Shown: positions 50,659-60,193 of the stretch, in pieces | How positions within the stretch are numbered: position 1 is the first letter of the stretch | Layout of the letters: each line of letters starts with the position of its first letter | Assembly: GCA_900542835.1 (NCBI GenBank) | Contig: UQPB01000006.1 | Location: 1-64,000, forward strand | Direction: 5' to 3' | From: an uncultured Pelosinus sp. | Lineage (GTDB): Bacteria > Bacillota > Negativicutes > Sporomusales > Acetonemataceae | Length of the DNA stretch: 64,000 nucleotides | Position numbers and translations under genes: made by a program | The notes under the pieces: model-generated | Database searches by the model: none | What the model was told of the DNA's origin: nothing | Seen by the model: the letters and a program-made list of their open reading frames with translations, nothing else

Positions 50659-51697
50659 AATTGTAAAGGTCGATCCGCTGCAGCCGGACCCGGCTGTTAT
50701 TGCCGCCGCCGCGGCGATTATCCGGCATGGCGGGCTGGTGGCTTTTCCAACCGAAACCGTTTACGGGCTGGGGGCGAATGGGCTTGACGCCGCGGCGACG
50801 CGGCGGATCTTTGCCGCCAAAGGCCGGCCGGCGGATAATCCGCTGATTTTACATATTGCCGACCCCGGGGATATTCAGCGGCTGGTCGAGCGTGTTAACA
50901 GCAACGCGGCGGCGCTGATGCAGGCCTTTTGGCCAGGGCCGCTGACGGTTGTCCTGAAGCGCAGCGCTATCGTGCCTGACGCGGTTACCGCCGGTCTCGA
51001 CAGTGTAGCCATCAGGCTGCCGCAATCGACTGTCGCCAGAGCACTGATCCGGGCTGCCGGCGTGCCGATCGCCGCTCCCAGCGCCAACACTTCCGGCCGT
51101 CCCAGTCCCACTAGCGCCCAGGCCGTGGCGTTTGACCTGGACGGCAGAGTGGAAATGATCCTTGACGGCGGCCGCTGCACTGTAGGTCTGGAGTCGACGG
51201 TCATTGACTGTACGACGCCGGTGCCGACGCTGCTGCGTCCGGGTGGGGTCACCCGGGAAATGCTGCTGGCAATTCTCGGCGAGCTGGATGCTGATCGCAA
51301 TTTGGCCGATCAAACAGTGGTGCCGCGCTCGCCGGGCATGAAATATACCCATTACGCGCCGGCGGCACCGATGACACTGGTGGCCGCCGCTACCCCCGCC
51401 GCCACCGCCGGTCTGCTGCTGCGCGAGGTTAATCTGGCGCTGGCAGCCGGCAAGCGTGTCGGCGCAGTTGTCGCGGCGGAAACCGCCGCCGGCTTGCCGG
51501 CTGCGGTTCAAAGTGCGGTTTACGGCCGGCGCGGCGATAAACAGGCGATAGCCGGCTCGGTCTATGATTGCCTGCGCCGCTTTGATCAGGCGGCGGTGGA
51601 TATCATCTTCTGCGAGGCGGTGGATGAGACCGGCATCGGTCTGGCGATTATGAACCGGCTGCGCAAAGCCGCCGGTTACCGGATTGTTTCAGAGTGA
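50648..51697 (+). CDS. L-threonylcarbamoyladenylate synthase (Sua5 type)
   Basis: A 349-residue TsaC/Sua5 enzyme for the first step of t6A tRNA modification. The YrdC domain (about 10-205) has FPTETVYGLGAN, RPADNPLILHI and SANTSGRPSPT. The C-terminal Sua5 domain (about 215-349, PGMKYTHYAP) makes it the long form. GTG start at 50648 behind gggagg. Confidence 0.95.
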   Translation: MATEIVKVDPLQPDPAVIAAAAAIIRHGGLVAFPTETVYGLGANGLDAAATRRIFAAKGRPADNPLILHIADPGDIQRLVERVNSNAAALMQAFWPGPLTVVLKRSAIVPDAVTAGLDSVAIRLPQSTVARALIRAAGVPIAAPSANTSGRPSPTSAQAVAFDLDGRVEMILDGGRCTVGLESTVIDCTTPVPTLLRPGGVTREMLLAILGELDADRNLADQTVVPRSPGMKYTHYAPAAPMTLVAAATPAATAGLLLREVNLALAAGKRVGAVVAAETAAGLPAAVQSAVYGRRGDKQAIAGSVYDCLRRFDQAAVDIIFCEAVDETGIGLAIMNRLRKAAGYRIVSE

Positions 51698-51771
51698 AAT
51701 ACTGTACGACTAGACTCTGCATGCTGAACATATAATTAAGGCAACACTGTAATCGTTCCGGTTACGGGAGC

Positions 51772-52386
51772 ATGCGGGGTGAGAATTTGAGTACGTTGGA
51801 ATTTTTCGCTCTGAGCGTGGCGCTGGGCGCCGATCTTTTTTCGGTGGCCGTGCCGATCGGCATGAATAAGCTGCGCCGACGCCTGATTGTGAAAGCAGCG
51901 GCTGTCTTCGCCCTGTTTCATATTGGCATGATATTGCTCGGTTATTATGCCGGTGAGGGCGTTTGCCGTCTGGTCGAGCATCTCGGCACGTATCATTTTG
52001 ACTGTCCCGCCTCGTTGCTGGAAAAGCTGGCGCAGGGAATTGGCGCCTTTGTGCTGGCAGTGCTGGGGTTTGAAATGATTGCCGATTACTTTAAACCCGA
52101 TTCGCGCGGCAGTGGCAGCAAGCTGCTGCAAGGCAAGGCTTTGCTGCTGGTTGCCGCCAGCGTCAGCGTTGACGCGCTGGCCGCCGGGTTCAGCCTCGGC
52201 ATGCTGGCTGTCGATTTATGGCGGCTTAGCGGTATTTTGGGTTTGGTCATTTTTATAATCGCCATAACCGGTCTTGGCCTGGGACGAAAAATTGGCAGCC
52301 GGCTTGACGGCAAGTCGGAACTGGCCGGCGGCGCTTTGCTGCTGCTGCTGGCCCTGCATCTGCTGTATTCGGCCTGCCTTGCCTGA
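51772..52386 (+). CDS. mntP: MntP-family manganese exporter
   Basis: A 204-residue protein with six membrane segments and two similar halves, LSVALGADLFSVAVPIG and AASVSVDALAAGFSLG, whose acidic residues are the transport site in MntP. The first half has ALGAD where typical members have SLDA, with the aspartate kept. It follows the sua5 gene, as in many Firmicutes. Start at 51772 or TTG at 51787 (behind ggggtgag). Confidence 0.85.
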   Translation: MRGENLSTLEFFALSVALGADLFSVAVPIGMNKLRRRLIVKAAAVFALFHIGMILLGYYAGEGVCRLVEHLGTYHFDCPASLLEKLAQGIGAFVLAVLGFEMIADYFKPDSRGSGSKLLQGKALLLVAASVSVDALAAGFSLGMLAVDLWRLSGILGLVIFIIAITGLGLGRKIGSRLDGKSELAGGALLLLLALHLLYSACLA

Positions 52387-52425
52387 AGCGATCGAACGAT
52401 TTTGTGTATATGAAGGGAGAATACT

Positions 52426-52911
52426 ATGCTACGCATTTTACTTGTCTGTACCGGCAATACCTGTCGCAGCCCGATGGCTGAGGCGTTGCTGCGCCAGCGG
52501 ATACTGGCGCGGGGCGGCGAAGATATTGCCGTTGAGTCGGCCGGCGTCGGCGCCTGGAACGGGGTTCCCGCTTCCCGCGGCGCCCAGACGGTAGTCGAGG
52601 AACTGAAGCTGGATCTGAGCCGGCACCAGTCGCGGCCGGTAACGGCTGAAACCGTGGCCGCCGCCGATCTGATCCTGACAATGACCCAGGACCATCTGCG
52701 GTATCTGCTGGCGGCATTTCCGGAAGCGGCTGCCAAAGCGGCGACGCTTGGTGAATTTGCCGGCGCCGGCTGCGATGTGGATGATCCCTACGGCGGCAGT
52801 GAGGCGCGCTACCGGGCCTGTGCCGCCCAAATCAGCGACCTGCTTGACCTGGCCTGGCCAAAGATTATTGACAGGGCAGGAAAAAAAGCAAACACGGAGA
52901 ATGAAAAGTAG
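52426..52911 (+). CDS. ywlE: Low-molecular-weight protein phosphatase, probably arginine-specific (YwlE-like)
   Basis: A 161-residue LMW-PTP family enzyme with the P-loop CTGNTCRS at residues 8-15 and the general acid in DVDDPYGG. The threonine after the glycine-asparagine (GNT) is the residue that gives YwlE its preference for phosphoarginine. It stands between mntP and rpiB, as in Bacillus. The C-terminal tail is polar and longer than usual. Confidence 0.9.
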   Translation: MLRILLVCTGNTCRSPMAEALLRQRILARGGEDIAVESAGVGAWNGVPASRGAQTVVEELKLDLSRHQSRPVTAETVAAADLILTMTQDHLRYLLAAFPEAAAKAATLGEFAGAGCDVDDPYGGSEARYRACAAQISDLLDLAWPKIIDRAGKKANTENEK

Positions 52912-52934
52912 AGTACAGAAATGGAGGCCCGGAT

Positions 52935-53375
52935 ATGCTCTTAGCAATCGGCAGTGATCACGGCGGTTTTTGTTTGAAGGAGACCATTAAACAGCATCTG
53001 GAAGCCAACGCTATCCCCTATCGCGATTTTGGGACAAGCTCGACCGCGTCCGTTGATTATCCGGATGTGGCCAGGCCGGTGGCTGAAGCGGTGGCAAGCG
53101 GCGAATGCGACCGCGGCATTCTGATTTGCGGCACCGGTGTCGGCATCTCGATAGCTGCCAACAAGGTCAAGGGTATTCGTGCCGCACTCTGCCACGACAC
53201 GTTTTCGGCGCAGATGTCGCGGGAACATAACGATGCCAATATTCTGGCGCTGGGGGAGCGGGTAATCGGCCCGGGTCTGGCGCTGTTGATTGTCGATACC
53301 TGGCTGGCCGGCGAATTCGGCGGCGGCCGCCATGCGCAGCGGGTGAATAAAATTGCCGCTCTGGAACAGGGGTGA
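52935..53375 (+). CDS. rpiB: Ribose-5-phosphate isomerase B
   Basis: A 146-residue isomerase with SDHGGF at the N-terminus and the active-site cysteine in ICGTGVGISIAANKVKGIRA. It lies between ywlE and the YwlG-type gene as in other Firmicutes. Confidence 0.95.
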   Translation: MLLAIGSDHGGFCLKETIKQHLEANAIPYRDFGTSSTASVDYPDVARPVAEAVASGECDRGILICGTGVGISIAANKVKGIRAALCHDTFSAQMSREHNDANILALGERVIGPGLALLIVDTWLAGEFGGGRHAQRVNKIAALEQG

Positions 53376-53379
53376 GCGC

Positions 53380-53928
53380 ATGCGCGACGATTTTGAACAG
53401 ATCAGGCGTGAGACACGGGCCGCTGTCGATGAATTGTTAGCGCTGGCCGGTCTGGCTCCTGGTGCGGTGCTGATTGTTGGCTGCAGCAGCAGTGAGGTTA
53501 GAGGCGAGCGGATCGGCTCCGCCGGCTCGGAGGAGGTCGCGGCCGCGATTCTTGACAGCCTGCTGGCTGCCTGCAGCCGTGATGGCATCTATCTGGCGGT
53601 GCAGTGCTGTGAGCATCTTAACCGCGCCCTGGTGGTGGAGCGGGAGCTGTTAGTGGCGCAGCGGCTCAGCCAAGTCAGCGCGGTGCCTGTCGCCAAGGCG
53701 GGCGGCGCGCTGGCCGCGGCGGCGATGCGGCGGTTTGCCCAGCCGGTGCTGGCTGAAACGATCGAGGCCGATGCCGGTATCGATATCGGTCTGACCATGA
53801 TTGGCATGCACTTGAAACGGGTGGCTGTGCCGGTAAGACTTGGTCAGAAAAGCATCGGCCAGGCGCAGGTCAATGCGGCCCGGACGCGGCCGAAGCTGAT
53901 CGGTGGCGCTCGCGCTGTTTATGAATGA
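53380..53928 (+). CDS. TIGR01440/DUF436 family protein (YwlG-like)
   Basis: A 182-residue protein of the DUF436 family with GCSSSEVRGERIGSAGSEEVA and the cysteine pair in VQCCEHLNRALV. No function is established. The start at 53380 lies behind gggtgag; its order before glyA is conserved. Confidence 0.9.
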   Translation: MRDDFEQIRRETRAAVDELLALAGLAPGAVLIVGCSSSEVRGERIGSAGSEEVAAAILDSLLAACSRDGIYLAVQCCEHLNRALVVERELLVAQRLSQVSAVPVAKAGGALAAAAMRRFAQPVLAETIEADAGIDIGLTMIGMHLKRVAVPVRLGQKSIGQAQVNAARTRPKLIGGARAVYE

Positions 53929-53944
53929 AATGGGGGAGGCTGCA

Positions 53945-55189
53945 ATGATGTCGGTTTTGTCAAGCTTTGATCCGGAAATTGCCGAGGCGATCCGTCTGGA
54001 ATTGTCACGGCAGCAGAATAAACTTGAGTTGATTGCTTCCGAGAATTTTGTTTCGAAAGCGATTCTGGAGGCGCAGGGGTCGATTTTGACCAATAAATAT
54101 GCCGAGGGCTATCCCGGCGCCCGCTATTATGGCGGCTGCGAGCATGTTGATATTGTGGAGCGGCTGGCAATTGAGCGGGCCAAGGATCTGTTCGGGGCTG
54201 AGCATGTCAATGTGCAGCCGCATTCCGGCGCGCAGGCGAATACGGCTGTCTACTTTGCTTTTCTGCAGCCGGGAGATACGATTCTCGGCATGAATCTGTC
54301 GCATGGCGGTCATCTGACCCATGGCAGCCCGGTGAATATTTCCGGCAAGTATTATAAAGTCGTTCCCTACGGTGTCGATGCGAGCGATCAACGCATTGAT
54401 TATGACGCGGTGCTGGCGCTGGCCAGGGAACATAAGCCGAAGATGCTGGTGGTGGGCGCCAGCGCCTATCCGCGGATCATCGATTTTGCCCGCATGGGCG
54501 AAATCGCCCGCGACAGCGGCGCGCTGCTGATGGTGGATATGGCCCATATCGCCGGTCTGGTCGCCGCCGGCCTGCATCCCAGTCCCGTGCCCCATGCCGA
54601 CATTGTCACTACCACTACCCACAAAACGCTGCGCGGTCCGCGCGGTGGCCTGATTATGTGCCGGACTCAGTATGCCAAGGCGATTGATAAGGCGATTTTC
54701 CCGGGAATACAGGGCGGACCGCTGATGCATATTGTTGCCGCCAAGGCGGTTGCGCTTAGGGAGGCGCGGACAGAGGAATTCCGGCTCTATCAGGAGCAGA
54801 TTCTCAAAAATGCTGCCGCTCTGGCGGCTAAGCTGCAGGCGGCCGGCTTTACGCTGGTTTCCGGCGGTACCGATAATCATCTGCTGCTTGTCGATGTGAG
54901 GCCGCAGGGACTTACCGGCAAACAGGCCGAGAAATTGCTGGACGATATCGGCGTCACTGTCAATAAGAATACGATTCCGTTTGACCCTGCCAGCCCGTTT
55001 GTCACCAGTGGAATCCGTCTGGGAACACCGGCGTTGACTTCGCGGGGGATGAAAGAAGCGGCAATGGAAAAGGTGGCGGAAATCATTGCGCTGACACTGA
55101 CCAAGCCGGAGGATGAGATTGCGAAAAATACGGCGCGCGGCATGGTCAGCCGGCTCTGCGGCCAGTACCCGCTGTACGCGGACGAATAG
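53945..55189 (+). CDS. glyA: Serine hydroxymethyltransferase
   Basis: A 414-residue PLP enzyme that makes glycine and 5,10-methylene-THF from serine. The N-terminal KLELIASENFVS, the PLP lysine in TTTTHKTLRGPRGG and the C-terminal region are normal. ATG at 53945 follows gggggagg; the next codon is also ATG. Confidence 0.96.
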   Translation: MMSVLSSFDPEIAEAIRLELSRQQNKLELIASENFVSKAILEAQGSILTNKYAEGYPGARYYGGCEHVDIVERLAIERAKDLFGAEHVNVQPHSGAQANTAVYFAFLQPGDTILGMNLSHGGHLTHGSPVNISGKYYKVVPYGVDASDQRIDYDAVLALAREHKPKMLVVGASAYPRIIDFARMGEIARDSGALLMVDMAHIAGLVAAGLHPSPVPHADIVTTTTHKTLRGPRGGLIMCRTQYAKAIDKAIFPGIQGGPLMHIVAAKAVALREARTEEFRLYQEQILKNAAALAAKLQAAGFTLVSGGTDNHLLLVDVRPQGLTGKQAEKLLDDIGVTVNKNTIPFDPASPFVTSGIRLGTPALTSRGMKEAAMEKVAEIIALTLTKPEDEIAKNTARGMVSRLCGQYPLYADE

Positions 55190-55207
55190 GGAGTAAGGAG
55201 AGAGAGA

Positions 55208-55834
55208 ATGCAAGTACGAGTTATTGATCACCCGCTCATTCAGCATAAGCTGACCCTGATCCGGGACGTTAAAACCGGTCCCAAGGAGTTCCGCGAATTA
55301 CTGGAGGAAGTTGCCATGCTGATGGCATATGAGCTTACCCGCGACCTGCCGCTCGAAACCATGTCAATCGAGACGCCGGTAGCTCAATGCGATTGCAAGG
55401 TCCTGTCAGGCAAAAAAATCAGCGTTGTGCCGATTCTCCGCGCCGGTCTCGGCATGGTCAACGGTGTATTGCGGCTGATTCCGGCGGCAAAAGTCGGTCA
55501 TGTTGGACTGTACCGCGACCCTGAGACGCTTAAACCGGTTGAATACTACTGTAAACTGCCCAGCGATATCGCCGAACGCGAAATTGTTGTTATTGATCCG
55601 ATGCTGGCTACCGGCGGTTCTTCCGCCGCCTGCATTGAGCTCCTGAAGCGAAAGGGCGCCCGCCACATCAAGCTGATGTGTCTGGTAGCGGCTCCGGAGG
55701 GCATTCACCTGGTCAATGCCGAGCATCCCGATGTGGAAATTTATACCGCCGCTGTCGATGAACGGTTGAATGAGCACGGCTATATTGTTCCTGGCCTGGG
55801 CGATGCCGGCGACCGGATTTTTGGCACGAAATAG
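55208..55834 (+). CDS. upp: Uracil phosphoribosyltransferase
   Basis: A 208-residue salvage enzyme that makes UMP from uracil and PRPP. The PRPP-binding motif is DPMLATGGSSAACIELL; the uracil site is in the C-terminal GYIVPGLGDAGDRIFGT. It follows glyA as in Bacillus. Confidence 0.96.
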   Translation: MQVRVIDHPLIQHKLTLIRDVKTGPKEFRELLEEVAMLMAYELTRDLPLETMSIETPVAQCDCKVLSGKKISVVPILRAGLGMVNGVLRLIPAAKVGHVGLYRDPETLKPVEYYCKLPSDIAEREIVVIDPMLATGGSSAACIELLKRKGARHIKLMCLVAAPEGIHLVNAEHPDVEIYTAAVDERLNEHGYIVPGLGDAGDRIFGTK

Positions 55835-55854
55835 CCTCAGAGGATGTGTTCGTT

Positions 55855-56295
55855 GTGCCCAGACCCAGCTGGGATGACTACTTTATGCAAATCGCCGAGG
55901 GTGTTGCCACCCGTTCGACCTGCCGCCGCCGCCAGGTTGGCGCCGCGATCGTTAAAGGCAAACGGCTGCTGACAACCGGCTATAACGGCGCGCCCCAGGG
56001 ACTTGAGCATTGTCTCGAAATCGGCTGCCTGCGGGAGAAACTCGGCATCCCGTCAGGGGAACGGCATGAACTCTGCCGCGGCCTGCATGCGGAGCAGAAC
56101 GCAATTATCCAGGGAGCGCTTTATGGTGTTGAAATTGAGGGCGCGACTCTGTATTGCACTCATATGCCTTGTTCCGCCTGTGCCAAGATGCTGATTAACG
56201 CCGGTGTTAAACGCGTCGTTTTCCGGCATGGCTACCCTGATGAGCTGGCAAACGCGCTGCTGGCCGAGGCCGGCGTTGAATTTGGCTGTCCATAA
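55855..56295 (+). CDS. dCMP deaminase-family protein (ComEB-like)
   Basis: A 146-residue zinc deaminase: HAEQNAI with the zinc-binding His and catalytic Glu, and PCSACAKM with the two zinc cysteines. The N-terminus RPSWDDYFMQIAEGVATRSTC is typical of dCMP deaminases. GTG at 55855 is 11 bases after agagg; GTG at 55846 is too close. Follows upp. Confidence 0.93.
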   Translation: MPRPSWDDYFMQIAEGVATRSTCRRRQVGAAIVKGKRLLTTGYNGAPQGLEHCLEIGCLREKLGIPSGERHELCRGLHAEQNAIIQGALYGVEIEGATLYCTHMPCSACAKMLINAGVKRVVFRHGYPDELANALLAEAGVEFGCP

Positions 56296-56319
56296 ACGAA
56301 GGATTTAGGCTCTGTTGTA

Positions 56320-56362
56320 AAAAAGCCTCCAACCAGGTTTTAGATCTGGTTGGAGGCTTTTT
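56320..56362 (+). terminator. Terminator of the housekeeping operon
   Basis: aaaaagcctccaaccagg pairs with ctggttggaggcttttt (18 bp) across an 8-nt loop, with T-rich end. Confidence 0.85.
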
Positions 56363-56545
56363 GCTGCTGCGGCGCAAGTGAACGGCGCGGCGGCAAGGAT
56401 CGCCTGCTGGCGGCGGAATACTTGTTTAAAACCAACAAATCCGGCCTGCCGATTCAGCCTGAATGAATGATGAAAAAACGCGAATCGCAACGTACAATGA
56501 AACTATACAGCAGCTGCGGACGAATAAACGAAATGAGGGATTGGC

Positions 56546-57622
56546 ATGAGTCAGGAAATGGTTTTGGTAAACAAAGACGAATTGCACGCGTTGATTAAGA
56601 CTAAGCTGATGAAAGCCGGCTTGCCGGACGAGCATGCCCAGGAAGTGGCCAACCATCTAAGTTATGCCGACAGCAGGGGTGTGCACTCCCACGGAGCGGT
56701 ACGGGTGGAATATTATGCCGAGCGTATCGCCAAGGGTGGCAGCAACACGAAGCCGCAACTGGCGTTTAAACAGACGGGGCCCTGCTCGGGAATTTATGAG
56801 GGCGATAATGCTGTCGGCATGCTGGTGGCCAAAAATGGCATGGTGGAAGCGATAAAGCTGGCAAAAGCGAATGGGATCGGCCTGGTCGGTATGCGTGAAC
56901 TGGGACATTGCGGCACGCTTTCCTATTTTCTCCGCATGGCGACTGATGAAAACCTGATCGCCATGTCTATGTGCCAGTCTGATCCCATGGTGGTTCCTTA
57001 CGGCTCGGCCGACCCCTATTTCGGCACCAATCCGATTGGTTTTGCCTCGCCCGCCGCCAATGGCTGCCCAATTGTGTTTGATATGGCGACTACGGTAGGC
57101 GCCTGGGGCAAGGTTCTTGACGCCCGGGCAAAGAATAAGCCGATTCCCGATACCTGGGCGGTGGATAAGGACGGCAATCCGACCACCGATCCTTTTGCTG
57201 TTGGCGGCTTGCTGGCGATTGCCGGCGCCAAGGGCTATGGCCTGATGATGATGGTGGATATTCTCTGCGGCTCCTTGCTGGGCGTTCCTTTTGGCGGTCA
57301 TGTCAGCTCGATGTATGCCGATCTTTCCGCCGGCCGCAGGCTGGGGCAGATCCATCTGGTAATTAATCCGGAGTTCTTCGGCTCAACAGCGGCGTTTACA
57401 CAGAATATCAGCCGGATGGTGGCGGAAATCCACGGACTGCGCCCCGCCGCCGGCTTTGACCGGGTACTGGTGCCGGGCGAGTCGTCGGAGCAAAAGGCCG
57501 CGGACTATGAACGGAATGGAATTCCCATAGTAAAGGAAATTTATGATTATCTGATCAGCGCGGATGTTCACTATAACCGCTATGCGGGTAAAAGCGCTTT
57601 TGCCTCTGATACATTGGACTAA
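56546..57622 (+). CDS. allD: AllD-like ureidoglycolate/malate/lactate dehydrogenase
   Basis: A 358-residue NAD-dependent dehydrogenase of the LDH2/MDH2 family (YbiC/AllD type), with the catalytic-region SRGVHSHGAVR, GLVGMRELGHCG, FGTNPIGFASP, and GAKGYGLMMMVD. By itself it could oxidise ureidoglycolate, malate or lactate. With PucR regulators and an FdrA-YlbE protein next to it, ureidoglycolate oxidation to oxalurate in allantoin use is the best reading. It starts behind gagggattggc and converges on the PucR gene. Confidence 0.8.
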   Translation: MSQEMVLVNKDELHALIKTKLMKAGLPDEHAQEVANHLSYADSRGVHSHGAVRVEYYAERIAKGGSNTKPQLAFKQTGPCSGIYEGDNAVGMLVAKNGMVEAIKLAKANGIGLVGMRELGHCGTLSYFLRMATDENLIAMSMCQSDPMVVPYGSADPYFGTNPIGFASPAANGCPIVFDMATTVGAWGKVLDARAKNKPIPDTWAVDKDGNPTTDPFAVGGLLAIAGAKGYGLMMMVDILCGSLLGVPFGGHVSSMYADLSAGRRLGQIHLVINPEFFGSTAAFTQNISRMVAEIHGLRPAAGFDRVLVPGESSEQKAADYERNGIPIVKEIYDYLISADVHYNRYAGKSAFASDTLD

Positions 57623-57657
57623 AACCATTCCGCGCAACAGGGGCGGGTGGCCCGGAA

Positions 57658-59295
57658 TCAGTTCTGCATGTCCCTGTCCTGCTGCTGCGGTTCGGATAAT
57701 AGCAGCGCCAACCGCAGCTGCAGGGAAAACTCTGGATTGGAGAGCGGCGCATCCAATAACTCGTTCAGCCTCGCAATCCGGTATTTTACGGTGTTGCGAT
57801 GGATAAAGAGCGTGCGCGCGGTTGCTGCGATATCGCCCTGACAGCTCAGATAGGCCTGCAGTGTGCGGCGCAGGACCACCTGCGTCTCCTGCTGCGGATA
57901 AGCCAGTGCCTTTAGCATGCAGGAGCAGAAATGACGGGCATGCTCCGGCGGAATAAAGCGCAGCAGTTCGGAAACTCTTTTGGCATAATAGGTCTGAAAA
58001 AAAGCGGTCTTTCCTTCCGACCGGCATTGCTGATAAATCTCTTCCGCCTCAAGCAGGGAGAAAGCCAGCGCCGGCAATGAAGATACCGGATTGCCGGCAG
58101 CGCAGGAGATAGAAACAGCGAGGGCGGCGGCAATTTGCTGGCGGCAGCGGGCAATATCCGCAGCCAGCTGCTCTGCCGGCTGCTGCAGCAGGATGATCAG
58201 CGTTTGAGTGTGCTGGCGGGCAAAGACGACGGCCTGCGGCCAGAGTGCCGCCGCATGCCGCTCCAGCCAGTCGCAGACAAAGCCGTACATCTCGGCTTGC
58301 GCCGGTTGCGGCGCCGGCAGGTCATCAATACCAATGATCAGGCAGCGGTAATAGTCGGACGCTGTCAGGCCCCAGGCACTGCCCTGTTCCAGTAAGGCGG
58401 CAGGATCGCTGCAGCTGGCAGCGCGGCTTAGCCGCAGCAGAAAATCTTCGCGCATGGTTCGGGCCAGCTCGCGCAGCTTCTGGTTTTTGTACAGGGAGAA
58501 GGCAATAGCTACAGCGGTCTGTTCAATGATCAGGTAGGAGAACGGATAGGGGATTTTTCCTTCTTCAACGACAATGAGGAGATGCGGATAGCTGGACGCG
58601 GCCCAAACCGGAAAAATCCAGGCGGTAAACGGACGGGGCCCGTTTACGTAGAATGAGGCCGGGATGGAATCGGCGGCACGGCCGCGGATGCCGCTTTGCC
58701 TGAGTGCGGCCAGGGCTTGCTCCATGCGCGGTGTCAGCTTGCCGCCAGGAAGTGAGGTAGTGGTGATCTCGCCAAAGGGATCGAGCAGGCAGGCCGCCTG
58801 GCGGACAGTCCGGCTTAAATGCGTCAGCAGCAACGAGACGGAAGCGTCTTTGATCAGCATCCGGGAATATTCCCGCTGAATTTTTAACGCATTCAGCAAC
58901 TGTTCGTTCTCCACGTTCCAGAGATAGCTGAGCAGTTGATGGCAGGCGACGCCAAGCGTCCAGGAGCCGGGAATCTGCAGCAGCGGCAGTTGGCGCTTAT
59001 CGGCGGCTGCAATGACAGCAGGCGGCAGGGTATCGATGAACCGCCCCAGCTTGATGCAGATGCCGGCAATCGGCAGCCGGTCAACCTCCTCCAGCATCCG
59101 GCAGAAGCCGGCGGGGTCCGTCTTAAATGCCATGCCGGTTGTAATCAGCAGGGTGTGCGGCTTGATAAAGCCGGCAATATCCGGCGTTTCGGAAATATCG
59201 GCGCTATCCACCCGGCGGGATAAATCGGCCCCCGGATTGAGAACGGTCATTTGCGAAAACGGCGGGATGTTTAACAGTTCGGCAATGGACAACAT
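57658..59295 (-). CDS. PucR-family transcriptional regulator, first
   Basis: A 545-residue regulator with an N-terminal PucR (DUF1667-like ligand) domain (about 1-125), a middle GGDEF-like CdaR region and a C-terminal helix-turn-helix of the HTH_30 type (AATARTLFIHRNTVKYRIARLNELL at about 500-525). PucR regulators control purine-ring catabolism genes. It lies between allD and the alpha/beta hydrolase gene. ATG at 59295 follows ggagc. Confidence 0.9.
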   Translation of the reverse strand: MLSIAELLNIPPFSQMTVLNPGADLSRRVDSADISETPDIAGFIKPHTLLITTGMAFKTDPAGFCRMLEEVDRLPIAGICIKLGRFIDTLPPAVIAAADKRQLPLLQIPGSWTLGVACHQLLSYLWNVENEQLLNALKIQREYSRMLIKDASVSLLLTHLSRTVRQAACLLDPFGEITTTSLPGGKLTPRMEQALAALRQSGIRGRAADSIPASFYVNGPRPFTAWIFPVWAASSYPHLLIVVEEGKIPYPFSYLIIEQTAVAIAFSLYKNQKLRELARTMREDFLLRLSRAASCSDPAALLEQGSAWGLTASDYYRCLIIGIDDLPAPQPAQAEMYGFVCDWLERHAAALWPQAVVFARQHTQTLIILLQQPAEQLAADIARCRQQIAAALAVSISCAAGNPVSSLPALAFSLLEAEEIYQQCRSEGKTAFFQTYYAKRVSELLRFIPPEHARHFCSCMLKALAYPQQETQVVLRRTLQAYLSCQGDIAATARTLFIHRNTVKYRIARLNELLDAPLSNPEFSLQLRLALLLSEPQQQDRDMQN

Positions 59296-59311
59296 CGCAA
59301 ACGGCTCCTTT

Positions 59312-60193
59312 TTACGGCAGCGGTTCGGCCGCTGCCGTTTGTTCCGCCAGCCAGTCGATAATCTGGCGATAAACAGCTTGTCCGTCAGGATCGCCGGCGT
59401 CGCGGTCGAAATCGTGAACCTCCCGGTAGAGGGTTATCAGGTGCGAACCGGGAATCTGGCGGGATAATTCTTTTGACAGTTTGTAGGGCACGTCAGGATC
59501 AAAGCTGGCCGCGGCCAAAAACGCCGGTGGAAAAGCCGCCAGGGTATCGGCGGTTAGCGAATACGCCGCCGGGTCTTTGGCGCCGCCGAGCAGTGATAGC
59601 CAGCTTCCGTCCTGGCGGGCTTTGACATACAGAGAAAAGCGCAGGTTCATCGGACCGTAGGTCACGGGTTCAGCGGCGATGACCATCTTTAGCGTTTCAG
59701 CGGCAACAGGAGCCAGCTTGGTATAATATCGGCTGGGGGTAACAAATTCCGGTGCGGTGAGACGGCCATAGCCGTAGAGGCTGACGACGGCTGCCGGTGG
59801 TGCCAGACGCTGCTGTATTGCCCGGGCGCACAACATGAGCGCAAGATAGGCGCCTGCCGACCGGCCAAACAGTACGTAAGCATTGCGGCGCAGCCCCAGC
59901 ATTTGCCCATGTTTTTTTAAATAAAAATCAAGCAGTTCAAAGGAAGCTGACAGGATTGCGTCCAGGGTTGATTCCGGCGCCAGCGGATAATCCAAAGCCA
60001 GAAAATCGTAGCCGGCCTGCAGAAACCGGTCGATATAGACCGGAGACAGGTCGTCCCTTGTTCCGTAAAGCAAACCGCCGCCATGATAATAGAGCACCGT
60101 GACTTCTTTTCGCGGCTGTCCGGCCCGGTAAAAATCCGCGTGTAACCGGATGTTGGCTCCGGTTACAAAACTGAGCAATTCCGGTTTAACCAT
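59312..60193 (-). CDS. Alpha/beta hydrolase (HSL-like esterase)
   Basis: A 293-residue hydrolase with the oxyanion motif YYHGGGLLYG, nucleophile elbow GRSAGA (Ser about 118), then DPDVPY and VHDFDR as the Asp and His of the triad. The start at 60193 follows ggaagg and overlaps the stop of the second PucR gene by eight bases; the frame opens further upstream without reason. It may open a lactam or ester in ureide breakdown; that is inference from place only. Confidence 0.85.
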   Translation of the reverse strand: MVKPELLSFVTGANIRLHADFYRAGQPRKEVTVLYYHGGGLLYGTRDDLSPVYIDRFLQAGYDFLALDYPLAPESTLDAILSASFELLDFYLKKHGQMLGLRRNAYVLFGRSAGAYLALMLCARAIQQRLAPPAAVVSLYGYGRLTAPEFVTPSRYYTKLAPVAAETLKMVIAAEPVTYGPMNLRFSLYVKARQDGSWLSLLGGAKDPAAYSLTADTLAAFPPAFLAAASFDPDVPYKLSKELSRQIPGSHLITLYREVHDFDRDAGDPDGQAVYRQIIDWLAEQTAAAEPLP